The position numbers and the translations under genes were made by a program. Positions 4,794 to 9,227 of a stretch of DNA of 9,227 bases are shown piece by piece. The DNA lies in assembly GCA_021153325.1 (NCBI GenBank), contig JAGKTQ010000049.1:1-9227 (forward strand), given 5' to 3'. Position 1 is the first letter of the stretch; every line of letters starts with the position of its first letter. Source of the DNA: Lachnospiraceae bacterium (GTDB lineage Bacteria; Bacillota; Clostridia; Lachnospirales; Lachnospiraceae). The notes below the pieces were generated by a model, which searched no databases, was not told the DNA's origin, and saw only the letters and a program-made list of their open reading frames with translations.

Positions 4794-4830
4794 AGGTGTG
4801 TTTCCATTTAGGAGACACACCTTTCTTTTA
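4792..4830 (+). terminator. Strong rho-independent terminator after rplQ, probably bidirectional
   Basis: A 14-pair stem is formed by 4792-4805 and 4811-4824 (core GGTGTGT/ACACACC, then one G-U and TCC/GGA) with loop ATTTA, followed by CTTTTATGTTTTA. It ends the ribosomal operon. The A-rich left foot makes T-rich RNA on the other strand, so it probably also ends the convergent peptidase gene that stops at 4852. Confidence 0.93.
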
Positions 4831-4851
4831 TGTTTTAGGCAGATTAGTTTG

Positions 4852-5703
4852 TTATTGTGCTTTTTGGAAATGCTGGTAGTCTTTGCAGGAATTCCAGTTG
4901 CCACCCCAAGTAAAGCCATGTTCTTTAAAGAGCTTGTAGCATAGATCATTTTCATCAATTTTGTAAGGAAAATCTGCGGAGCGGTCTGTGTAAGGCTCGC
5001 TGCCTTCTGGAGAGATATAAGTACTGCCGTCCTCTTTAAATACAACGTAAGGGTTATAAAATGGGTTAATATCAATAGCAAGTCCATAAGCATGTTTAGA
5101 TAAGTTTGTAGTACCATCTACCACACGATAGTTAAAGCAGGAAGTGTTATTGTCTTCCATGGAAGCGGTATCATCTCCATCATATTCATCAATCAGACAC
5201 ACTTTTTCGATTTTATATTCTGCTAAATACAATTCATAAAAAATTTCCAATAAATCTTGAGCGATTGCTTTGTTACATATCAACTCACCCTCAACAACTT
5301 CATCATTAAAATTGTAATGTAAAATGTGTACATACCGCAAATCATCTAAAGAGATGTTTTCATTTTCTACATAGGATACACCAGTTATTTTAGCAATGAT
5401 CTCTTCCGATAATGGTTCATAATAGAAGGAATAGATCAAATCATCCTCAGAGGAAGCATCTTCTATAGAAGTTTCAGTTTCGTCAGCTGTTGTTTCTGCT
5501 TCTGTAGAACTTTCCGTTTGTGTTTCTGTCTCTTCTGTATCACTTTCTGGCGAAGCAGTTTCCTGTGTTTCGATCATTTCACTTTTTTGATTGCGTGCGG
5601 CATACTCTGTCAGAGATTCTGTTTTACCAAAAACGCGTGATAAAGCAGAAGCTATCAGAATGATGCCTAAAATAATAGCAATTGGTTTTATATATTGTTT
5701 CAT
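4852..5703 (-). CDS. Membrane-anchored or exported M15-family D,D-carboxypeptidase / peptidoglycan peptidase
   Basis: A 283-residue protein read from the ATG at 5703. That start follows GGAAGG (5710-5715) with six bases of spacing; an earlier in-frame ATG at 5745 overlaps a -10 box and has no ribosome binding site. Residues 1-25 form a basic-hydrophobic signal or anchor (KPIAIILGIILIASAL). Residues about 41-88 are an acidic Ser/Thr/Glu-rich linker. The C-terminal domain carries the M15 (VanY-like) zinc pattern: His204 and Asp211 in SKHAYGLAID, and Asp275 and His278 in KDYQHF, with TWGGNW before it. These enzymes cut stem peptides of peptidoglycan outside the membrane; the exact bond is uncertain. 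It is convergent with rplQ and divergent from ecfA1, and it interrupts the common rplQ-ecfA order. Confidence 0.88.
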   Translation of the reverse strand: MKQYIKPIAIILGIILIASALSRVFGKTESLTEYAARNQKSEMIETQETASPESDTEETETQTESSTEAETTADETETSIEDASSEDDLIYSFYYEPLSEEIIAKITGVSYVENENISLDDLRYVHILHYNFNDEVVEGELICNKAIAQDLLEIFYELYLAEYKIEKVCLIDEYDGDDTASMEDNNTSCFNYRVVDGTTNLSKHAYGLAIDINPFYNPYVVFKEDGSTYISPEGSEPYTDRSADFPYKIDENDLCYKLFKEHGFTWGGNWNSCKDYQHFQKAQ

Positions 5704-5743
5704 GGAATACCTTCCCTTTCTTATTTTTACATAGTGTAAATTC

Positions 5744-5772
5744 ATTATAGCATAGGATTTTTATTTATAAAA
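5744..5772 (-). promoter_or_regulatory. Candidate extended -10 promoter for the M15 peptidase gene
   Basis: On the - strand, 5752-5744 reads TGCTATAAT, an extended -10 with a perfect TATAAT. The -35 position 17 bases away (5772-5767) is TTTTAT, a poor match, so the promoter would depend on the extended -10. The start would be near 5737, giving a leader of about 34 bases to the ATG at 5703. Confidence 0.6.
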
Positions 5773-5778
5773 TGCTAT
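5747..5778. repeat. Inverted repeat across the peptidase promoter
   Basis: ATAGCAT (5747-5753) and ATGCTAT (5772-5778) are perfect seven-base inverted copies, 18 bases apart. One arm touches the -10 and the other the -35 position of the - strand promoter. It could be an operator, but in AT-rich DNA this may be chance. Confidence 0.3.
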
Positions 5779-5788
5779 TTATGAAAGA

Positions 5789-5812
5789 CCAACAATGCCT
5801 TGTAATTGTTGG
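5789..5812. promoter_or_regulatory. Inverted repeat over the -35 box of the ecfA1 promoter (possible operator)
   Basis: CCAACAAT (5789-5796) and ATTGTTGG (5805-5812) are perfect eight-base inverted copies separated by eight bases. The right part contains the candidate -35 box (5800-5805). The shape suits a dimeric repressor site; as RNA it would be an eight-pair hairpin with no T-tract, so it is not a terminator. The regulator cannot be identified. Confidence 0.45.
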
Positions 5813-5828
5813 CATAATTTAGTACAAT
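5800..5828 (+). promoter_or_regulatory. Candidate sigma-A promoter for the ecfA1-ecfA2-ecfT-truA operon
   Basis: The -35 box is TTGTAA (5800-5805, 4 of 6), then 17 bases, then the -10 box TACAAT (5823-5828, 5 of 6). The start would be near 5835, giving a 60-base leader to the ecfA1 ATG. It is the only reasonable + strand promoter in the 191-base divergent gap. Confidence 0.55.
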
Positions 5829-5894
5829 AAGAGCCATGAACGTTAATTTGACAGCAGGACGGAATAGAGAGCCGTGACAGAAATGAGGTCATGA

Positions 5895-6746
5895 ATGGGA
5901 ATAATAAATGCCAGTAAATTGGTTTTTGAATATATAAGACGAGATGAGGAAGGAAACGTAGAAGGGATTACTCGTGCAGTCGATGAGGTTGACCTTGATG
6001 TAAAGCAGGGGCAGTTCATTGCGATTCTTGGACACAATGGTTCAGGAAAATCTACGCTTGCAAAACATATTAATGCTATCCTTGTTCCAACAGAAGGAAC
6101 GATCTGGGTAGACGGAAAAGATACAAAGGATGAAGATAAAATTTGGGATATTCGTCAGGAAGCAGGTATGGTATTCCAAAATCCTGACAATCAGATCATC
6201 GGACAGGTCGTAGAAGAGGATGTGGGGTTTGGACCTGAGAACCTGGGAGTACCTACAGAGGAAATATGGCAGAGAGTAGAGGAGAGCTTAAAAGCAGTAG
6301 GAATGTATGAATTTCGCAAGCATTCTCCGAATAAACTGTCAGGTGGACAGAAACAGCGTGTTTCTATTGCCGGAGTTATTGCCATGCACCCCAAATGCAT
6401 CATTTTGGATGAGCCTACAGCAATGCTTGATCCAAATGGACGAAAAGACGTGATTCGTGCTGTCCGTGCATTAAATGATGTGGAGGGAATTACAGTCGTT
6501 CTGATTACACATTATATGGAAGAAATTATTCATGCGGATAAGGTGTTCGTAATGGATAAAGGTCATGTAGAAATGGAAGGAACTCCACGGGAAATTTTTT
6601 CACAAGTAGATAAGTTGAAATCTTTACGTTTGGACGTTCCACAGGTGACCTTGCTTGCTCATGAATTAAAACAAGGCGGGCTGGATATCCCAGAGGGAAT
6701 TTTGACAACAGAGGAATTGGTAAAAGCATTAGAAAGGCTGAAATAA
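5895..6746 (+). CDS. ecfA1: ECF transporter ATP-binding protein EcfA1
   Basis: A 283-residue ATPase of the energy-coupling factor module that powers uptake of vitamins and trace nutrients by exchangeable S components. All ABC motifs are present: Walker A GHNGSGKST (46-54), Q-loop Gln95 in VFQNPDNQ, signature LSGGQKQR (148-155), Walker B CIILDEP with Glu173, and H-loop His206 in ITHYMEE. The C-terminal part (PQVTLLAHEL, about 248-257) is typical of EcfA subunits. The ATG at 5895 follows GAGGT (5885-5889); the ATG at 5891 is in another frame. It is the first gene of an operon with ecfA2, which begins only two bases after its stop, then ecfT and truA. The split into A1 and A2 rests on gene order and similarity. 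Confidence 0.96.
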   Translation: MGIINASKLVFEYIRRDEEGNVEGITRAVDEVDLDVKQGQFIAILGHNGSGKSTLAKHINAILVPTEGTIWVDGKDTKDEDKIWDIRQEAGMVFQNPDNQIIGQVVEEDVGFGPENLGVPTEEIWQRVEESLKAVGMYEFRKHSPNKLSGGQKQRVSIAGVIAMHPKCIILDEPTAMLDPNGRKDVIRAVRALNDVEGITVVLITHYMEEIIHADKVFVMDKGHVEMEGTPREIFSQVDKLKSLRLDVPQVTLLAHELKQGGLDIPEGILTTEELVKALERLK

Positions 6747-6748
6747 AA

Positions 6749-7603
6749 ATGTCAATCATTTTAAATCACGTAAATTATATATATGATGGAGATACAGAAA
6801 TACCGGTAAAGGCATTGGATAATGTTTCCTTGACGATCAATGATGGTGAATTTATCGGTTTAATTGGACATACCGGTTCAGGAAAATCTACTCTTGTACA
6901 GCATTTAAATGGTCTTATGAAGCCGACAAGCGGCGGTGTTTATTATAATGGTGCAGATATCCATGATGAAGACTATGACCTGAAAACTTTACGAAGTAAG
7001 GTGGGATTGGTATTTCAGTATCCAGAACATCAGCTTTTTGAAGTGGATGTTTTTTCCGATGTTTGTTTTGGACCGAAAAATTTAGGACTTCCTAAAAAGG
7101 AAGTAGAGCTTCGGGCTTTTGAAGCATTAAGACTGGTAGGATTTCCAGAGGAGTATTTTTATCAGTCCCCATTTGAATTATCTGGTGGACAAAAGAGAAG
7201 AGTAGCCATTGCGGGTGTTCTTGCAATGAAGCCGGATGTGCTTATTCTGGACGAACCGACCGCAGGTCTTGATCCAAAAGGCAGAGATGAGATTTTAGAT
7301 CAGATACAGAAACTGAGAGAAGAGACGAATATGACGGTAGTGCTTGTATCTCACAGTATGGAAGATGTGGCGAAATATGTAGGTCGTATTATCGTTATGA
7401 ACCATGGAAAAGTGATGTTTGATGATACACCAAAGAAAGTTTTCAAACATTATAAAGAGCTGGAAGAAGTAGGACTTGCAGCACCCCAGGTAACGTATAT
7501 CATGCATGCTTTAAAGGAACATGGATTTGCAGTAGATACAGATGCTACGACAATTGCGGAAGCAAAAGAAGAAATATTACGTTATTTTAACCTGACAAAA
7601 TAA
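6749..7603 (+). CDS. ecfA2: ECF transporter ATP-binding protein EcfA2
   Basis: A 284-residue ATPase that pairs with EcfA1 to form the nucleotide-binding dimer under EcfT. Motifs: Walker A GHTGSGKST (40-48), Q-loop Gln90 in VFQYPEHQLFE, signature LSGGQKRR (144-151), Walker B VLILDEP with Glu169, and H-loop His202 in VSHSMED. The C-terminal PQVTYIMHALKEHG region matches the EcfA1 tail. All catalytic residues are present, so both ATPase sites should be active. The ATG lies two bases after the ecfA1 stop with only a weak site (AAAGG near 6732-6736), so translational coupling is likely. ecfT begins 15 bases after its stop. Confidence 0.96.
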   Translation: MSIILNHVNYIYDGDTEIPVKALDNVSLTINDGEFIGLIGHTGSGKSTLVQHLNGLMKPTSGGVYYNGADIHDEDYDLKTLRSKVGLVFQYPEHQLFEVDVFSDVCFGPKNLGLPKKEVELRAFEALRLVGFPEEYFYQSPFELSGGQKRRVAIAGVLAMKPDVLILDEPTAGLDPKGRDEILDQIQKLREETNMTVVLVSHSMEDVAKYVGRIIVMNHGKVMFDDTPKKVFKHYKELEEVGLAAPQVTYIMHALKEHGFAVDTDATTIAEAKEEILRYFNLTK

Positions 7604-7618
7604 AGGAGCAGATAGACC

Positions 7619-8437
7619 ATGCTTAGAGATATAACATTAGGACAATACTATCAATCGGATTCGGTTATCCACAAGCTGGACCCACGTGTAAAGCTAATAA
7701 CGACTATGGTGTTCATTATTTCTTTATTTGTTGTGGATAACTTTATTGGTTATTTGATTGCAGCGCTGTTTCTTACTATGGTGATCAAGCTTTCAAAAGT
7801 ACCTTTTAAGTTTATGGTAAAGGGTATGAAATCGATCATGATTTTATTGATGATCACGGTAGTTTTTAATCTGTTTTTAACACCAGGCGAACCTCTGATC
7901 AGTGTATGGAAGCTTACGATCACAAAAGAAGGCTTGCGTACGGCTGTATTGATGGCAGTCAGGCTGACTTTTTTGATCATTGGCTCTTCGGTCATGACAC
8001 TGACTACCACACCGAACAATCTGACAGATGGACTGGAAAAATTGATGAAACCGCTAAAGGTATTACATGTGCCAGTGCATGAAGTAGCTATGATGATGTC
8101 CATTGCATTACGCTTTATTCCTATTTTGTTAGAAGAAACGGACAAGATCATGAAGGCGCAGATTGCAAGAGGAGCAGACTTTGAAAGTGGGAATCTGATA
8201 AAAAAAGCAAAGAGTCTTGTCCCTCTCTTAGTGCCGTTATTTATTTCTGCATTTCGTCGTGCGAATGATCTTGCTATGGCGATGGAGGCGAGATGTTACA
8301 GAGGTGGCGACCAGCGTACCAAAATGAAACCGCTTCAGTACAAAAAAAGAGATGTACTTGCTTATACGACGGTAGCAGCTTATCTGGTGGTCTGTATTGT
8401 AGTGGGAAGGATTCTGCCGGGAATGTTTAGTGCATAA
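7619..8437 (+). CDS. ecfT: ECF transporter transmembrane protein EcfT
   Basis: A 272-residue membrane protein that joins the EcfA1-EcfA2 dimer to a substrate-binding S component. Hydrophobic segments lie at about 25-58 (probably two spans), 68-88, 108-128, 155-171 and 246-268. The two coupling-helix Ala-Arg motifs are visible: ARG at 183-185 (AQIARGADFESG) and ARC at 224-226 (AMEARCYRGG); Cys in place of Gly in the second is a variation I regard as common. The start follows AAAGGAG at 7603-7609. No S component gene is in the window, which is usual for a shared (group II) module serving several S proteins encoded elsewhere. The substrate range therefore cannot be read here. Confidence 0.96.
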   Translation: MLRDITLGQYYQSDSVIHKLDPRVKLITTMVFIISLFVVDNFIGYLIAALFLTMVIKLSKVPFKFMVKGMKSIMILLMITVVFNLFLTPGEPLISVWKLTITKEGLRTAVLMAVRLTFLIIGSSVMTLTTTPNNLTDGLEKLMKPLKVLHVPVHEVAMMMSIALRFIPILLEETDKIMKAQIARGADFESGNLIKKAKSLVPLLVPLFISAFRRANDLAMAMEARCYRGGDQRTKMKPLQYKKRDVLAYTTVAAYLVVCIVVGRILPGMFSA

Positions 8438-8475
8438 TCGATAAAAGCAATCTTTAGGTGCAGTAAGGAGACGGA

Positions 8476-9227
8476 ATGGAAGGTGCAAAATTAGAAACAC
8501 AAAAAAAGCGTGTTATGCTGACAGTAGCCTATGACGGAACGAATTACTGTGGATGGCAGATACAGCCTAATGGGATTACCATCGAAGGGGAACTGAATCG
8601 ATGCCTCTCTGAACTTTTGGGTGAGGAGATCAAAGTCATTGGAGCAAGTAGAACAGATTCCGGTGTGCATGCACTTGGAAATATTGCTGTTTTTGATACA
8701 ACGGCAAGAATGCCGGCGGAGAAATTTACTTATGCATTAAATCAGAGACTGCCGGAGGATATTCGTATACAGAAGGCATGTCAGGTAGCCGATGATTTTC
8801 ATCCAAGACATTGCGATTCTAAAAAGACCTATGAATATCGCATTTACAATGCGGAATTTCCGATGCCGATAAAGAGACTTTATTCTCATTTTACTTATGT
8901 GCCTTTGGATGAAACAAAAATGCAGGAGGCTGCAGCTTATTTGGTTGGAGAGCATGATTTTAAGAGCTTTTGTGCCACCGCAGCGGTAGTAGAGACAACT
9001 GTGCGAACGATTTATGAAGCAGATGTTTTCAAAGAAGGCAAGGAAATTGTGATCCGCATTTCTGGAAATGGTTTTTTGTATAATATGGTAAGGATCATTG
9101 CGGGAACCTTGATGGAAGTTGGAAGAGGAAATCTTAAGCCAGAGAAGATGCAGGATATTTTGGAAAAATGTGACAGAAATGCAGCGGGACCTACGGCACC
9201 GGCATGTGGACTTACACTATATAAATA
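8476..9227 (+). CDS. truA: tRNA pseudouridine synthase A, cut by the window end
   Basis: Modifies uridines 38-40 in the anticodon arm of many tRNAs. Starting at the ATG at 8476, six bases after AAGGAG (8465-8470), 250 codons are open to the last two bases of the window without a stop. TruA is usually about 245-265 residues, so only the last few residues should be missing. Landmarks: VAYDGTNYCGWQIQ (17-30), SRTDSGVHALGN with catalytic Asp61, DFHPRHCDSKKTYEYRI, HDFKSFCA, GNGFLYNMVRIIAGTL and the terminal TAPACGLTLYK. The frame is intact. It lies 38 bases after ecfT, an order common in Firmicutes, where ecfA1-ecfA2-ecfT-truA often precede rplM and rpsI. Confidence 0.97.
   Translation, partial: MEGAKLETQKKRVMLTVAYDGTNYCGWQIQPNGITIEGELNRCLSELLGEEIKVIGASRTDSGVHALGNIAVFDTTARMPAEKFTYALNQRLPEDIRIQKACQVADDFHPRHCDSKKTYEYRIYNAEFPMPIKRLYSHFTYVPLDETKMQEAAAYLVGEHDFKSFCATAAVVETTVRTIYEADVFKEGKEIVIRISGNGFLYNMVRIIAGTLMEVGRGNLKPEKMQDILEKCDRNAAGPTAPACGLTLYK

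Noticed and set aside
4719..5117. Open frame of 132 codons on the - strand overlapping rplQ, the terminator and the peptidase 3' end
   Set aside because: It is a shadow of the peptidase gene in another frame and crosses the strong terminator; its composition is not protein-like.
5704..5745. Longer peptidase start at 5745, adding 14 residues
   Set aside because: The ATG overlaps the -10 box TATAAT and has no ribosome binding site, while the ATG at 5703 has GGAAGG at good spacing and begins a typical signal or anchor segment.
5891..5893. ATG four bases before the ecfA1 start
   Set aside because: It is in another frame that does not encode the ABC ATPase; the ATG at 5895 gives a full-length protein.
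1..9227. CRISPR array, tRNA or rRNA genes, insertion sequence, phage or defence genes
   Set aside because: I saw no regularly spaced repeats, no cloverleaf or rRNA-like stretch, and no transposase or terminal inverted repeats. All long frames are explained by housekeeping genes and one peptidase.

Overview
The window looks like chromosome of a low-GC Gram-positive anaerobe of the Clostridia, most likely a member of the Lachnospiraceae. This is judged by eye from the gene order map - KOW protein - infA - rpmJ - rpsM - rpsK - rpsD - rpoA - rplQ, from the presence of rpsD inside the alpha operon, from a bL17 enlarged by about 57 residues, and from AT-rich codon use with strong AGGAGG-type ribosome binding sites. 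No taxonomic search was possible.

Region 1 (1-4830) is the distal end of the large ribosomal protein cluster, all on the + strand. It runs: the C-terminal part of methionine aminopeptidase, a small KOW-domain protein, IF-1, bL36, uS13, uS11, uS4, RNA polymerase alpha and bL17, closed by a strong terminator at 4792-4830. An internal terminator-like hairpin overlaps a near-consensus extended -10 promoter (978-1015), so rpmJ and the genes after it can be transcribed independently of the upstream cluster. The spacers are long and structured. There is a 314-base leader before rpsM with two competing folds, a partial duplication of the rpsM 3' end, an A:B / B:C alternative hairpin over the rpsD ribosome binding site, a stable hairpin between rpsD and rpoA, and paired repeats before rplQ.

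Region 2 (4852-5703) is one gene on the - strand. It encodes a membrane-anchored or exported M15-family peptidase with an acidic Ser/Thr/Glu-rich linker, convergent with rplQ and divergent from the transporter genes. The 191-base gap to ecfA1 holds candidate promoters in both directions and two inverted repeats.

Region 3 (5895-9227) is a + strand operon: ecfA1, ecfA2 and ecfT, which form the energising module of an energy-coupling factor vitamin transporter with no substrate-binding S component in the window, followed by truA, cut by the window end within its last few codons.

The genes themselves are conserved housekeeping genes. I found no new protein system. The most interesting material is in the non-coding spacers, where several candidate cis-regulatory RNA or DNA elements are visible. 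Their function is inferred from base pairing and position only.
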